DNA of 42,151 nt from Burkholderiaceae bacterium (lineage in GTDB: Bacteria > Pseudomonadota > Gammaproteobacteria > Burkholderiales > Burkholderiaceae_C): the NCBI GenBank assembly GCA_024709845.1, contig JANJVX010000195.1, positions 1 to 42,151 on the forward strand, written 5' to 3'. The stretch's first letter is position 1; every line of letters starts with the position of its first letter. This document shows positions 20,675 through 31,652 of the stretch, piece by piece. The translations under genes were made by a program, and so were the position numbers. The notes below the pieces were generated by a model. The model did no database searches. It saw only the letters and a program-made list of their open reading frames with translations, and was not told where the DNA came from.

Positions 20675-21307
20675 ATGATCAATATCGGCATTGTCGATGA
20701 CCACGCCATCGTGCGCTCGGGACTGCGCCAGTTTCTGTCCGAGCATGTGGATTTGCGCGTCGTGGGCGAGGCGGCCAACGGGCGCGAGGCCATCGACCTG
20801 ATCCGCAATGCCGAGGTCCATGTGCTCATCATGGACCTGGCGATGCCCGGACAGAGCGGGCTGGATGCACTGGCCATGCTGCGCGCCAAGGCGCCGAAGA
20901 TGGGCATTCTCATACTCAGCGGCTATCCGGAGGAGCATTACGCCATCAGCATGATCCGCCAGGGTGCCAGCGGCTACCTGAACAAGGAGTGTGACCCGGC
21001 CGAAATTGTCGAGGCCATCCGCACGATCGCGCTGGGGCGGCGATATGTGACGCCGGGGGTGGCCGAACTGCTGGCGCAGCAACTGAACCGCAAGGACGAC
21101 GCGCCGGTGCATGAACAGCTCTCCGAGCGTGAGTTCCAGGTGTTCCTGAAGCTGGCACGCGGAGAGACGGCAGGGGACATCGCCAAGTCGCTCTCGCTGA
21201 GCGTCAAGACGGTGAGCACCTACCGCACGCGCCTGATGGAGAAGATGGGCCTGTCGTCCAACAGCGACCTGACCTATTACGCCCTCAAGAACCGGCTGAT
21301 CGACTGA
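20675..21307 (+). CDS. LuxR/NarL-family response regulator
   Basis: MINIGIVDDHAIVRSGLRQFLSEH...LIMDLAMPGQSG...LSEREFQVFLKLARGETAGDIAKSLSLSVKTVSTYRTRLMEKMGL HTH; divergent from the CHASE3 kinase. Confidence 0.95.
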   Translation: MINIGIVDDHAIVRSGLRQFLSEHVDLRVVGEAANGREAIDLIRNAEVHVLIMDLAMPGQSGLDALAMLRAKAPKMGILILSGYPEEHYAISMIRQGASGYLNKECDPAEIVEAIRTIALGRRYVTPGVAELLAQQLNRKDDAPVHEQLSEREFQVFLKLARGETAGDIAKSLSLSVKTVSTYRTRLMEKMGLSSNSDLTYYALKNRLID

Positions 21308-21361
21308 TCTGAATGCCCCGCGCTTGAACCAGGTCCCTGCGAGGCGAGTGGGCAGGGCATC

Positions 21362-21760
21362 TCATCGCGTTTCGGGCAGGCTGTGGCTCTGGGTGATGCA
21401 GTAGTCGATCAGTGCGTCGATCTCGTTGGATTTGTCAAACACCGCATCCACGCCCAGTTGTGCACAGCGCATGCGCACATCGGGCGTGGCGTAGTTGCTG
21501 AGCACCACCAGGCGCTGATGGGGCATGCGGGTCTGGCACGCCGCCAGAACCCCCAGGCCACTGCCCTGGCGCAGAAACAGATCGATGATGGCGATGTCCC
21601 ATTGCTCCGGGTGCGCTGTCAGCCAGTGTTTGCCCTCGTCTTCGGTGTCGGCCACTCCCACGGCCTCGATGAAGGCAAGCTCTTCCAGCGTACCGATCAG
21701 GTTCTCGCGGATGGTGGCGTTGTCTTCAACGATGTAGGTCTTGAGCTTCACGGGATGCAT
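21362..21760 (-). CDS. Single-domain response regulator
   Basis: MHPVKLKTYIVEDNATIRENLIGTLEELAFIEAVGVADTEDEGKHWL...WDIAIIDLFLRQGSGLGVL...VVLSNYATPDVR. Confidence 0.88.
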   Translation of the reverse strand: MHPVKLKTYIVEDNATIRENLIGTLEELAFIEAVGVADTEDEGKHWLTAHPEQWDIAIIDLFLRQGSGLGVLAACQTRMPHQRLVVLSNYATPDVRMRCAQLGVDAVFDKSNEIDALIDYCITQSHSLPETR

Positions 21761-21854
21761 CCATTGCGGTGCCGGGCGGCATCGAAGATCCAATGTACGG
21801 TCTGTCCGGCGCTGATTGTGCCAGCGCACACACGCACCGGCCGTAGGCCGATTC

Positions 21855-22619
21855 CTACCCCGCGCTGCCGTGCGCCTGCCCGCATACCGGGCAGGCGGGG
21901 TTGCGCGTGGTGCGCAGCGAGCTCCATTCCATGCCGCGTCCGTCGAGCATCAGCAGGCGCCCGGCCAGCGAGGGCCCAACGCCCGCCACCAGCTTGAGTG
22001 CCTCGGCTGCCTGCATCGCACCCACCACGCCCACCAGCGGCGCGAACACGCCCATGGTGGAGCAGGCCACTTCCTCGAATTGGGCCTGCGGATCGAAGAG
22101 ACAGGCATAGCAGGGGGCCGTGGCATCGCGCGGGTCCACCACGGTGATCTGCGCGTCGAATCGGATCACGGCACCGGCCACCAGCGGTATGCCCTGGCGC
22201 ACGCAGGCGGCGTTGACGGCCTGGCGCGTGGCGTAGTTGTCGCTGCAGTCGAGCACCACGGTGGCCTCCCGCACCAGCCGTTCGAGCAGGGACGCGTCTG
22301 CGCGCTGCTGGATGCAGGTGACCCGTGCCTCGGGGTTGATGGCATGCACGGCCTGTGCCGCCGAAGCCACCTTGGGCTGGCCCACGCGGTCCTGGGTGTG
22401 GGCGATCTGGCGCTGCAGGTTGGTCAGGTCCACCACGTCGTGGTCCACCAGCGTGAGGTGGCCCACCCCGGCCGAGCCCAGGTACAGCGCGGCTGGCGAG
22501 CCCAGTCCCCCGGCCCCGATCACCAGCGCGTGCGCGGCCAGGATGCGCTCCTGGCCCTCGATGCCCACCTCGTCGAGCAGGATGTGGCGGGAATAGCGCA
22601 GGAGCTGGTCGTCGGTCAT
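21855..22619 (-). CDS. moeB: HesA/MoeB/ThiF-family adenylyltransferase
   Basis: MTDDQLLRYSRHILLDEVGIEGQERILAAHALVIGAGGLGSPAALYLGSAGVGHLTLVDHDVVDLTNLQRQI...CYACLF...CPVCG. Confidence 0.85.
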   Translation of the reverse strand: MTDDQLLRYSRHILLDEVGIEGQERILAAHALVIGAGGLGSPAALYLGSAGVGHLTLVDHDVVDLTNLQRQIAHTQDRVGQPKVASAAQAVHAINPEARVTCIQQRADASLLERLVREATVVLDCSDNYATRQAVNAACVRQGIPLVAGAVIRFDAQITVVDPRDATAPCYACLFDPQAQFEEVACSTMGVFAPLVGVVGAMQAAEALKLVAGVGPSLAGRLLMLDGRGMEWSSLRTTRNPACPVCGQAHGSAG

Positions 22620-22640
22620 GGTGCGGTGGGCCTGGGACAG

Positions 22641-22668
22641 AAAAAAGGGCCGGTACACGACCGGCCCC
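22641..22668 (-). terminator. Rho-independent terminator downstream of the S41 peptidase gene
   Basis: Minus strand GGGCCGGT-CGTGT-ACCGGCCC followed by TTTTTT; hairpin 22647-22667, U-tract 22641-22646. Confidence 0.85.
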
Positions 22669-22690
22669 GGTGGGCGAAGGCGGGGACGGC

Positions 22691-24127
22691 TTACTGTTCC
22701 TTCTTCTCTTCCTTGCGCTCGGTCTGGGTCTTGCTGACCAGCACGGGCTTGCCGCGCAACTGGTTCAGCGCCTGGGCGAGCTGGAAGTCCTTGTCGGTGC
22801 CGAATTCGGGCAGCCTGCGGTCGGCGGCGGGCTTCTTGGCCTCTTCCTCCAGGCGCTTGCGGGCTTCCTCGCGGGCTTTCTCGCGTTCGGGATCCTTCTT
22901 CTCCTCGACCTGGCCATTGCCCAGGTGCTTTTCGAGGTCGGCTTCACGCATGCGCAGGGCGGCGAACGGGCTGCCTTCGGCGGTTTCGTCGAGCATCACG
23001 TCGGGCACGATGCCCCGCGCCTGGATCGATTTGCCGCTGGGCGTGTAATAGCGCGCCGTGGTCAGCTTGATGCCGGTGTCAGGCCCCAGGGGGCGCACGG
23101 TTTGCACCGAGCCCTTACCGAAGGTCTGGCTGCCCATGATGGTGGCGCGCTTGTGGTCTTGCAGGGCGCCCGCCACGATCTCGCTGGCCGAGGCCGAGCC
23201 TTCATTCACCAGCACCACCAGCGGCACGGTTTTGAGGGCCGCAGGCAGGCGCTTGAGCGGATCCCCCCCACCCCGGCGGGCATAGAACTCGGGGGACGCC
23301 TTGAAGGTGGCCTTGCTTTCGGCCAGCTGGCCGTTGGTGGAGACCACGGTCACGTCCGGCGGCAGGAAGGCGGCGGAGATGGCGACGGCGGCATCCAGCA
23401 GACCGCCCGGGTCATTGCGCAGATCGAGCACCAGACCCTTGAGCTTGGGGTCCTGCTTGTACAGCTCTTCCGCCTTGCGCACGAAATCGTCCACCGTGCG
23501 CTCCTGGAACTGCGAGAGGCGGATCCAGCCGTAGCCTGGCTCGATCATCTTGCCCTTGACGGACTGCGTCTTGATTTCTTCGCGCGTGATGGTCACGGCA
23601 AAGGTGCGGTTCTCGTCCTTGCGGAAAATGGTGAGCGTGACCTTGGTGTTGGGCTCGCCGCGCATGCGCTTGACAGCGTCGCTCAGACTCAGGCCCTTGA
23701 CGGCGGTTTCGTCGATCTTGGTGATGAGGTCGTTGGTCTTGAGGCCAGCCCGGAAGGCGGGAGAACCCTCGATGGGTGAGACCACCTTGATGAGCCCGTC
23801 TTCCTGCGTGATCTCGATGCCCACCCCGACGAAGCGGCCCGTGGTGCCTTCGCGGAATTCGGCGAACGACTTCTTGTCGAAATATTGCGAGTGCGGGTCA
23901 AGGCTGGAAACCATGCCGGAGATGGCGTCGGTGATCAGCTTCTTGTCGTCCACCGGCTCCACGTAGTCGGTCTTGACCAGGCCGAAGACGGCCGAAAGCT
24001 GCTGGATTTCCTCCAGCGGCAGCGGCGCCATGGCGCCGCGCGCCACGGTCTGCAGCGACACCGTGGTCAGCACCCCGGCAAGCGCGCCAACAGACACCCA
24101 ACCTGCAATTTTCAGTTTCTGGCCCAT
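22691..24127 (-). CDS. S41 family C-terminal processing peptidase
   Basis: PDZ plus protease domain: VLDLRNDPGGLLDAAVAISAAFLP, VLVNEGSASASEIVAGALQDHKRATIMGSQTFGKGSVQT. Confidence 0.95.
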   Translation of the reverse strand: MGQKLKIAGWVSVGALAGVLTTVSLQTVARGAMAPLPLEEIQQLSAVFGLVKTDYVEPVDDKKLITDAISGMVSSLDPHSQYFDKKSFAEFREGTTGRFVGVGIEITQEDGLIKVVSPIEGSPAFRAGLKTNDLITKIDETAVKGLSLSDAVKRMRGEPNTKVTLTIFRKDENRTFAVTITREEIKTQSVKGKMIEPGYGWIRLSQFQERTVDDFVRKAEELYKQDPKLKGLVLDLRNDPGGLLDAAVAISAAFLPPDVTVVSTNGQLAESKATFKASPEFYARRGGGDPLKRLPAALKTVPLVVLVNEGSASASEIVAGALQDHKRATIMGSQTFGKGSVQTVRPLGPDTGIKLTTARYYTPSGKSIQARGIVPDVMLDETAEGSPFAALRMREADLEKHLGNGQVEEKKDPEREKAREEARKRLEEEAKKPAADRRLPEFGTDKDFQLAQALNQLRGKPVLVSKTQTERKEEKKEQ

Positions 24128-24170
24128 ACAAACACCTCTGACCGACTCAATATACACCTTGGAAGGGCCG

Positions 24171-24198
24171 GGCCCGCGCGGGTTCCCGCGCCGGGCCT
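24171..24198. repeat. GC-rich inverted repeat upstream of the S41 gene
   Basis: GGCCCGCGCGGG-TT-CCCGCGCCGGGCC: 12-bp stem with one bulge; terminator role uncertain. Confidence 0.5.
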
Positions 24199-24244
24199 TG
24201 TTTTCGCGCCGCTGGGCCGGTGCGGTGCGAGATTTACCGCAGCT

Positions 24245-24988
24245 TTACGCTTTGCCCTGGCTCGCTACGGCGGCGGCGGCCCGGGCTGCTGCCTCGGCAT
24301 CGCCCAGATAGTAGTGGCGGATGGGCTTGAGGTCGGCATCCAGTTCGTATACCAGCGGAATGCCGTTGGGAATGTTCAGGCCGACGATGTCGCCGTCCGA
24401 GATGTTGTCGAGGTACTTGACCAGGGCGCGGATCGAGTTGCCATGGGCCGCCAGCAGAATGCGCTGGCCCGAGCGGATGGCGGGGGCCATGGTGTCGTTC
24501 CAGAACGGCAGCACACGCGCCACGGTGTCTTTCAGGCACTCGGTCAGCGGCACCTGGCTGGCATCGAGGCCGGCGTAGCGGCGGTCGCCGCGCTCGCAGC
24601 GCGGGTCGCCCGCTTCCAGGGCCGGGGGCGGGGTGTCATAGCTGCGGCGCCACACCAGGACCTGCTCGTCGCCGTATTTCTGGGCCGTCTCGCCCTTGTT
24701 GAGGCCCTGCAGTGCGCCATAGTGGCGCTCGTTCAGGCGCCAGCTTTTCTGCACGGGCAGCCAGGTGCGGTCCATCTCGTCCAGGGCATACCACAGGGTG
24801 TGGATGGCGCGCTTGAGCACGCTGGTGTAGCACAGGTCGAACTCGTAGCCCTCGGCCTTGAGCAGCTTGCCTGCCGACATGGCCTGCGAAACGCCGGTGG
24901 GGGTGAGGTCCACATCGGTCCAGCCGGTGAAGCGGTTTTCCAGGTTCCAGGTGGATTCGCCGTGGCGGATCAGAACGAGTTTGTGCAT
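24245..24988 (-). CDS. gpmA: 2,3-bisphosphoglycerate-dependent phosphoglycerate mutase
   Basis: [32 protein letters not shown]...[32 protein letters not shown]. Confidence 0.97.
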   Translation of the reverse strand: MHKLVLIRHGESTWNLENRFTGWTDVDLTPTGVSQAMSAGKLLKAEGYEFDLCYTSVLKRAIHTLWYALDEMDRTWLPVQKSWRLNERHYGALQGLNKGETAQKYGDEQVLVWRRSYDTPPPALEAGDPRCERGDRRYAGLDASQVPLTECLKDTVARVLPFWNDTMAPAIRSGQRILLAAHGNSIRALVKYLDNISDGDIVGLNIPNGIPLVYELDADLKPIRHYYLGDAEAAARAAAAVASQGKA

Positions 24989-25059
24989 GGTTTCCCTAGA
25001 GCGAGCGGGTCAAAACCCATCATTCTAAAATCCCGGTGTTTGCCAACCCAAGGAATAAC

Positions 25060-25467
25060 GTGAAATTCTTCGTCGACAACTGGTATTTGTTCGTTCTCGC
25101 GCTCGCCTCGGGCTCCATGCTGCTGGTGCCCGCGCTGCGGGGGGCCAGCTTTGGCGGGCTGACGGCAGCCAATGCGGTCTTGCTGATCAACCGCGAAAAA
25201 GCCGTGCTGATCGACGTGTGCGGCGCCGATGAATTTGCCGCCGGGCATGCCGGTGGTGCCAAGAATGTGCCGCTCGATGAGCTGGAAGCGCGTCTGCCCA
25301 GCGTCGTGAAAAACAAGGCCGTGCCGGTGGTCATGGTGTGCGCCAGCGGCGGCCGTGCGGCCCGCGCGGCCGTCATCGCGCGCAAGCTGGGTTACGAAAA
25401 GGCCCAGGTGCTGGCTGGCGGCCTCAAGTCCTGGAAAGAAGCCGGTCTGCCGGTCGAGAAAGCCTGA
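25060..25467 (+). CDS. Rhodanese-like domain membrane protein (GTG start proposed)
   Basis: VKFFVDNWYLFVLALASGSMLLVPAL TM segment; AVLIDVCGADEFAAGHAGGAKNVPLDEL...VMVCASGGRAARA. Confidence 0.9.
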   Translation: MKFFVDNWYLFVLALASGSMLLVPALRGASFGGLTAANAVLLINREKAVLIDVCGADEFAAGHAGGAKNVPLDELEARLPSVVKNKAVPVVMVCASGGRAARAAVIARKLGYEKAQVLAGGLKSWKEAGLPVEKA

Positions 25468-25479
25468 AGAGGAGGCCCC

Positions 25480-25740
25480 ATGCAAACCGTCAAGATGTAC
25501 ACCACCGCCGTCTGTCCCTACTGCACCCGTGCCAAGCAGGTTCTCAAGGCCCGGGGCGTGGAGCAGATCGAGGAAATCCGCATCGACACCGACCCCGTGG
25601 CGCGCGCGCACATGATGGAAACCACGGGTCGGCGCACCGTGCCCCAGATCTTCATTGGCGACACCCATGTGGGTGGCTGTGACGATCTCATGGCCCTGGA
25701 TGCGCGCGGGGGGCTGACCCCTCTGCTGGGCGCTGCATAA
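25480..25740 (+). CDS. grxC: Glutaredoxin 3
   Basis: MQTVKMYTTAVCPYCTRAKQVLKARGVEQIEEIRID...TGRRTVPQIFIGDTHVGGCDDL; CPYC motif. Confidence 0.96.
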   Translation: MQTVKMYTTAVCPYCTRAKQVLKARGVEQIEEIRIDTDPVARAHMMETTGRRTVPQIFIGDTHVGGCDDLMALDARGGLTPLLGAA

Positions 25741-25754
25741 TCCTGCCCCATGTG

Positions 25755-25790
25755 CCCGCTGCGGGAACGGTTTTTCGCAGCGGGTTTTTG
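25755..25790 (+). terminator. Rho-independent terminator downstream of grxC
   Basis: CCCGCTGCG-N12-CGCAGCGGG-TTTTTG, perfect 9-bp stem with U-tract. Confidence 0.88.
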
Positions 25791-25846
25791 TTTGATGGGC
25801 CCTGCGCCGTGCCGGGCCCCGTTTGAGCTGAAAGAGTCCCCCTACC

Positions 25847-26305
25847 ATGGCCGATCAAGAAAATCCCGTGTTCCAGATCCAGCGCGTCTACCTCAAGGAC
25901 CTGTCGCTCGAACAGCCCAACTCGCCCGCCATCCTGCTGGAAGCCGAGCAGCCCAACGTGGACATCCAGATTGGCGTGGAAGCGGCTCCTGCCGCCGAAG
26001 GCATTTTCGAAATCTGCGTGACCGCCACCGTGCACACCAAGATCAAGGACAAGACCGTGTTCCTGATCGAGGCCAAGCAGGCCGGCATCTTCGAGATCCG
26101 CAACGTGCCCGAAGACCAGATGGGGGCCGTGATCGGCGTGGCCTGCCCGCAGATCATCTACCCCTACCTGCGCGGCAACGTGGCCGACACCATCAACCGC
26201 GCCGGTTTCCCGCCCGTGCACCTGGCGGAGATCAACTTCCAAGGCATGTACGAGCAGCAACGGGCCCAGGCTGCCGAGGCGCCCTCGTCGCAGCTGCCCC
26301 AGTAA
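25847..26305 (+). CDS. secB: Protein-export chaperone SecB
   Basis: [36 protein letters not shown]...[34 protein letters not shown]. Confidence 0.97.
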   Translation: MADQENPVFQIQRVYLKDLSLEQPNSPAILLEAEQPNVDIQIGVEAAPAAEGIFEICVTATVHTKIKDKTVFLIEAKQAGIFEIRNVPEDQMGAVIGVACPQIIYPYLRGNVADTINRAGFPPVHLAEINFQGMYEQQRAQAAEAPSSQLPQ

Positions 26306-26310
26306 ATTTA

Positions 26311-26363
26311 AGGTCTTTTTGACCTCAAGCGCTTTTCAGTCAAGCGCGAGCAGCTATGAAAAT
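26311..26363 (-). repeat. Dispersed hairpin repeat family 1, copy D (spans secB-gpsA spacer and gpsA start codon)
   Basis: Minus strand: ATTTTCATAGCTGCTCGCGCTTGACTGAAAAGCGCTTGAGGTCAAAAAGACCT; hairpin GCGCTT-N7-AAGCGC plus GGTC-AAAAA-GACC. Confidence 0.85.
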
Positions 26364-27366
26364 CGTAGTGATTGGTGCCGGTGCCTGGGGCACGGCCATG
26401 GCCATCAGCGCCGCCGCGCACCCTGCGGGCCATGCCGTCACCTTGTGGGCGCGCGATGCCGCGCAGGTGGCCGACATGCAGGCCGTGCGCAGCAATGCGC
26501 GCTACCTTCCCGGCATCGGCCTGCCGCCTTCCCTGACCGTGGCCGGTGGCGATGTGGCAGCGCTGGCGCACGCCGCCGACCTGGTCATCGTGGCCACGCC
26601 CATGGCGGCTCTGCGCGGCATGCTGGCGCAACTGCGCGGCTGCACCGTCCCCGTGGCCTGGCTGTGCAAGGGCTTCGAGGCGGCTGCAGAAAATTCTGAC
26701 TCTTTTGGCCTGCTGGCGCACGAGGTGCGTGCGCAGGTTGCTCCTGATTTGATCGCGGGCGTGCTCAGCGGCCCGAGTTTCGCGCAGGAAGTGGCGCGAG
26801 CCCAGCCCACGGCCCTGGTGGCCGCCAGCGAGCATGCCAGCGTGCGCGACGCCCTGGTGCGCGCCTTCCACAGCCCCAGCCTGCGCGTGTACGCCAACGA
26901 CGACATCGTGGGCGTGGAGGTGGGCGGCGCCGTGAAGAATGTGCTGGCCATTGCCACCGGCCTGTGCGACGGCCTGCAACTGGGTCTGAACGCCCGCGCG
27001 GCTCTCATCACCCGCGGTCTGGCCGAAATGACGCGCCTGGGCTTGGCCCTGGGCGCGCGCGTGGACACCTTCATGGGCCTGTCGGGCCTGGGCGACCTGG
27101 TGCTTACCGCCACCGGCGACCTCTCGCGCAACCGCCGCGTGGGCCTGCTGCTGGCGCAGGGCCAGACGCTGGCGCAGGCCGTGGCCTCGCTGGGCCATGT
27201 GGCCGAGGGGGTGTACTGCGCCCGCACCGTGGTGCAGCGTGCCCGCCACCTGGGGGTTGAAATGCCCATCAGCGAAGGCGTGGTGGCCCTGCTGGACGGC
27301 CGCTTGCGGCCCGCCGAGGCCGTGGCCGCTCTGATGGAGCGCGAGCCCAAGGGCGAAGGCTCCTGA
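26356..27366 (+). CDS. gpsA: NAD(P)H-dependent glycerol-3-phosphate dehydrogenase
   Basis: [22 protein letters not shown]...[36 protein letters not shown]...[21 protein letters not shown]. Confidence 0.97.
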   Translation: MKIVVIGAGAWGTAMAISAAAHPAGHAVTLWARDAAQVADMQAVRSNARYLPGIGLPPSLTVAGGDVAALAHAADLVIVATPMAALRGMLAQLRGCTVPVAWLCKGFEAAAENSDSFGLLAHEVRAQVAPDLIAGVLSGPSFAQEVARAQPTALVAASEHASVRDALVRAFHSPSLRVYANDDIVGVEVGGAVKNVLAIATGLCDGLQLGLNARAALITRGLAEMTRLGLALGARVDTFMGLSGLGDLVLTATGDLSRNRRVGLLLAQGQTLAQAVASLGHVAEGVYCARTVVQRARHLGVEMPISEGVVALLDGRLRPAEAVAALMEREPKGEGS

Positions 27367-27373
27367 AGTGAAA

Positions 27374-27497
27374 CAACCCCCTATGTCGCTACGCTCCTTC
27401 CCCCTTCTCTAGCATCGCTGCGCGATGCGGAAGGGGGACGCCACCAGCGCGGCGGGCCGCCCTTGCGCGGTGGCCGCTGGTCTGGGCCACGCCCGTT
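27374..27497 (+). repeat. Structured repeat family 2, copy 1
   Basis: CCCCCTATGTCGCTACGCTCCTTCCCCCTTCTC...GATGCGGAAGGGGGACGCCACCAGCGCGGCGGGCCGCCCTTGCGCGGTGGCCGCTGGTCTGGGCC; strong similarity to 31491-31603. Confidence 0.9.
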
Positions 27498-27541
27498 GCA
27501 TGCGACACGGGTGGTGCACGTGCCATGAAAAACCGATACGT

Positions 27542-28150
27542 TCAGGCCAGGGTCGTCGGTACCTCGCGCCACTCGCCGGGTGCCAACCCCTCCAGGCTCC
27601 AGGGCCCGATGCGCATGCGCACCAGGCGCAGCGTGGGCAGGCCCACGGCGGCGGTCATGCGGCGCACCTGGCGGTTGCGGCCTTCGCGGATGGTCAGCTC
27701 CAGCCACGCGGTGGGAATGCTCTGGCGAAAGCGCACGGGCGGGTTGCGCTCCCACAGCGCGGGCGGTTCCAGTGCGCACGCCTGCGCGGGCAGGGTGGGA
27801 CCGTCCTTGAGTTGTACGCCCTCGCGCAGCTGGCGCAGCTGCTCTTCGGTGGGCGTACCCTCCACCTGCACCCAGTAGGTCTTGGCCAGCTTGTGGCGCG
27901 GGTCGGCGATGCGTGCCTGCAGGGCGCCGTCGTTGGTCAGCAGCAGCAGGCCTTCGCTGTCGCGGTCCAGGCGCCCGGCCGGGTAGACGCCGGGCACATC
28001 CACAAAGTCTTTGAGCGTGGCGCGGCCTTCGCTGTCCGGGCTGAACTGGGTCAGCACGTCAAACGGCTTGTTCAGCAGCAGCAGGCGCGGCATGGCCGGC
28101 GGCGCCTTGGCAGCACGGCGGGCAACGGGGCGGCGGGGCGGTGACGCCAT
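27542..28150 (-). CDS. Pseudouridine synthase (RsuA/RluE family)
   Basis: [17 protein letters not shown]...[45 protein letters not shown]...[25 protein letters not shown]. Start could be 28093. Confidence 0.93.
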   Translation of the reverse strand: MASPPRRPVARRAAKAPPAMPRLLLLNKPFDVLTQFSPDSEGRATLKDFVDVPGVYPAGRLDRDSEGLLLLTNDGALQARIADPRHKLAKTYWVQVEGTPTEEQLRQLREGVQLKDGPTLPAQACALEPPALWERNPPVRFRQSIPTAWLELTIREGRNRQVRRMTAAVGLPTLRLVRMRIGPWSLEGLAPGEWREVPTTLA

Positions 28151-28157
28151 CGGCCGC

Positions 28158-28763
28158 TCACCCGCGCAGCAAGGCGAGGTAGGCGCTGCGGGTTTGGGGC
28201 GCCACGGTGTCCAGCACCTGTTCGTGCGAGGTCTGGTGCCGGGCCAGCATGCGCGCCGACGCAATGGTCTTGGACTTGCAGAACCAGTGGCAGGTGTGTT
28301 GCATCAGAAACAGCTCGGCCGAGAGGGTGTAGGCCTTGTCGCGCAGCGAGCGGCCGGCCTCGTTGCGCACGGCCCGTTCGATGCCCTCGGCGTGCAGCTG
28401 CAGGGCTTTGCGCATGTCGAACGTTGCACCGGGCAGCCACTGGTCGGCAAAGGGCAGTGCCAGCGCGAGCGTGCTGACGCGGGCCTGCGCAGGGTCCACG
28501 CGCGCGAACTCGGCGGCAAAACGGGTGAACTGCTCGCTCAGTTGCAGCTCGGTGGTGCGCAGCAGGCTCCAGACCTGCTCGCGCCGTTCGGTGTCGCTTT
28601 CGCCCAGCGCGCGCAGGTAGCCCTCGGTGAGGTTCTCCATGAGCTTCTCGATCTGGTAGTGCCCCAGGTAGCTGGCCAGCAACACAATGCGCTGGCGCTG
28701 CTGCTTCGCATTCAGCATGAAGATGCCGATGGCGATGAGAAAGCCGAGAAAGAGGATGTCCAT
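28158..28763 (-). CDS. Conserved hypothetical protein, N-terminal TM segment
   Basis: [55 protein letters not shown]...; complete ORF between rluE-like and panC. Confidence 0.8.
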   Translation of the reverse strand: MDILFLGFLIAIGIFMLNAKQQRQRIVLLASYLGHYQIEKLMENLTEGYLRALGESDTERREQVWSLLRTTELQLSEQFTRFAAEFARVDPAQARVSTLALALPFADQWLPGATFDMRKALQLHAEGIERAVRNEAGRSLRDKAYTLSAELFLMQHTCHWFCKSKTIASARMLARHQTSHEQVLDTVAPQTRSAYLALLRG

Positions 28764-28789
28764 GGCGGCAGCTTCGTTTACCCGGTCTT

Positions 28790-29647
<858 letters not shown>

Positions 29648-29668
29648 TCAGAAAGGGAGGGCTGGGTT

Positions 29669-30559
29669 TTACCAAGCGTGCACCGCATTGTCGGGGAAGC
29701 GCCCCTGCTTGACCGCCTGCACATAGGCCTCCATGGCGCCGCGCACGCTGTCGGCGTCCTGCATGAAGTTGTGTACGAACCGGGCCATCTTGCCCAGGTT
29801 CATGCCGAGCATGTCGTGCAGCACCAGCACCTGGCCGGCGGTGCCGTTGCCCGCGCCGATGCCGATGGTGTGGCAGTGCGGCAGTTCCAGGGTCAGCTCG
29901 GCCGAGAGCTGTGCGGGCACCATCTCCAGCACCAGCATGGAGGCGCCGGCGTCCTGCAGCTCGTGCGCCTGGCGGCGCATGGTCAGCGCGGCCTCGTCGG
30001 TCTTGCCTTGCACGCGGTAGCCACCCAGGGCGTGCACCGTCTGCGGCGTCAGGCCTAGGTGGGCGCAGACGGGAATGCCGCGCTCGACCAGGAAGCGCAC
30101 GGTTTCGGTGGTCCAGCCGCCACCTGCGAGCTTGACCATGTGCGCGCCGGCGCGCATCAGGGCCGAGGCGCTGCGCAGGGCCTGCTCGCGCGACTCGTGG
30201 TAGCTGCCGAAGGGCAGGTCGGCGATCAGCCAGGCCGTGCCCTGCACGCGGTAGAGCCCGCGCGCCACGCTTTCGGTGTGGTAGACCATGGTCTCCAGCG
30301 TCACGCCCACGGTGCTGGGCAGGCCCTGGCAGACCATGCCGAGCGAGTCGCCCACCAGCAGGCACTCCACCCCGGCGGCGTCGGCCACGGCGGCGAAGGT
30401 GGCGTCGTAGGCGGTCAGCATGGTGATTTTTTCGCCGGCGTCGCGCATCTGCTGCAGGCGCGGCAGACTCACGGGGCGGCGCTGGGGCAGCGGCGAGGCC
30501 GGTGGCAGCGTGCCGTAGGGGGTGCCGGCGTTGGCGGAGGGCTTGGAGGTTTCGGTCAT
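29669..30559 (-). CDS. panB: 3-methyl-2-oxobutanoate hydroxymethyltransferase
   Basis: [58 protein letters not shown]; PanB signatures. Confidence 0.97.
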   Translation of the reverse strand: MTETSKPSANAGTPYGTLPPASPLPQRRPVSLPRLQQMRDAGEKITMLTAYDATFAAVADAAGVECLLVGDSLGMVCQGLPSTVGVTLETMVYHTESVARGLYRVQGTAWLIADLPFGSYHESREQALRSASALMRAGAHMVKLAGGGWTTETVRFLVERGIPVCAHLGLTPQTVHALGGYRVQGKTDEAALTMRRQAHELQDAGASMLVLEMVPAQLSAELTLELPHCHTIGIGAGNGTAGQVLVLHDMLGMNLGKMARFVHNFMQDADSVRGAMEAYVQAVKQGRFPDNAVHAW

Positions 30560-30623
30560 GGGGCCATCCTTGCAAAGTCCATGGGAGCCGCGAGTCTAGT
30601 CGAAGCCGCTATGCTTCGGTCCC

Positions 30624-31490
30624 ATGACGTATTTTGCTGACCCTTCCAACGATTCCTTGCGTTCCCAGGTGCTGCTGGACGTGGCCCGCGCCCTGCAGGA
30701 GGACGTGGGCGGCGGCGACCTGACCGCTGGCCTGATCGATCCCGCGCGCCGCGCTCGCGCCCGCGTGCTCGCGCGCGAGAGCGCCGTGATCTGCGGCGCC
30801 CCCTGGGCCGACGCCGCGCTGCGCGCGCTCGACCCCGAGGCGCGCATCACCTGGCATGTGGCCGAGGGCCAGCGCTGCGCGCCCGACCAGGTGGTGCTGG
30901 AGGTCGAGGCCGGTGCCCGCGCGCTGCTGAGCGCCGAGCGCACCGCGTTGAACTTCCTGCAACTGCTCTCGGCCGTGGCCACCAAGACGGCCACCTACGT
31001 GGAGGCCGTCAAAGGCACGCGCGCCCAGATCGTGGACACGCGCAAGACCCTGCCCGGCCTGCGCCTGGCGCAGAAGTACGCCGTGCGCACCGGCGGCGGC
31101 ACCAACCACCGCATCGGCCTGCACGACGCGGTGCTCATCAAGGAAAACCACATCGCCGCTGCGGGGGGCGTCACGGCCGTGCTGCGCGCGGCCGAGGCAG
31201 TGGCCGCGCGCGCGCAATTCATCGAAATCGAGGTGGAAACGCTCGCGCAATTGCAGGAGGCCCTGGACGCCGGTGCCAAGATGGTGCTGCTCGACAACAT
31301 GCCCCTGCCCATGCTGCACGAGGCCGTGCGCCTCAGCGCGGGCCGTGCCATCCTCGAAATCTCGGGCGGCGTGACCCTGGAGAGCGTGCGCGCCCTTGCA
31401 GAAACCGGCGTGGACCGCATTTCGATTGGCACCCTCACCAAAGACGTGAAGGCCACTGACTTTTCCATGCGCCTGCAGGAACTAGAGTGA
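30624..31490 (+). CDS. nadC: Nicotinate-nucleotide diphosphorylase (carboxylating)
   Basis: LSAVATKTATYVEAVKGTRAQIVDTRKTLPGLRLAQKYAVRTGGGTNHRIGLHDAVLIKENHI; NadC signatures. Confidence 0.97.
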   Translation: MTYFADPSNDSLRSQVLLDVARALQEDVGGGDLTAGLIDPARRARARVLARESAVICGAPWADAALRALDPEARITWHVAEGQRCAPDQVVLEVEAGARALLSAERTALNFLQLLSAVATKTATYVEAVKGTRAQIVDTRKTLPGLRLAQKYAVRTGGGTNHRIGLHDAVLIKENHIAAAGGVTAVLRAAEAVAARAQFIEIEVETLAQLQEALDAGAKMVLLDNMPLPMLHEAVRLSAGRAILEISGGVTLESVRALAETGVDRISIGTLTKDVKATDFSMRLQELE

Positions 31491-31603
31491 CCAACTCCCT
31501 GTGGCGCTTCGCGCCTTCCCCCTTCTCGCGCGCGATGCGCGGGAAGGGGGACGCTCCCAGCGCGGCGGGGCGGCCCTTGCGCGGGAGCCCTGGCCTGGGC
31601 CGC
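31491..31603 (+). repeat. Structured repeat family 2, copy 2
   Basis: CTCCCTGTGGCGCTTCGCGCCTTCCCCCTTCTCGCGCGCGATGCGCGGGAAGGGGGACGCTCCCAGCGCGGCGGGGCGGCCCTTGCGCGGGAGCCCTGGCCTGGGCCG. Confidence 0.9.
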
Positions 31604-31652
31604 TGCTGTTTCAAGCAGCGTGGGTGCTACAAACGCGGAATGGATAACTGAC

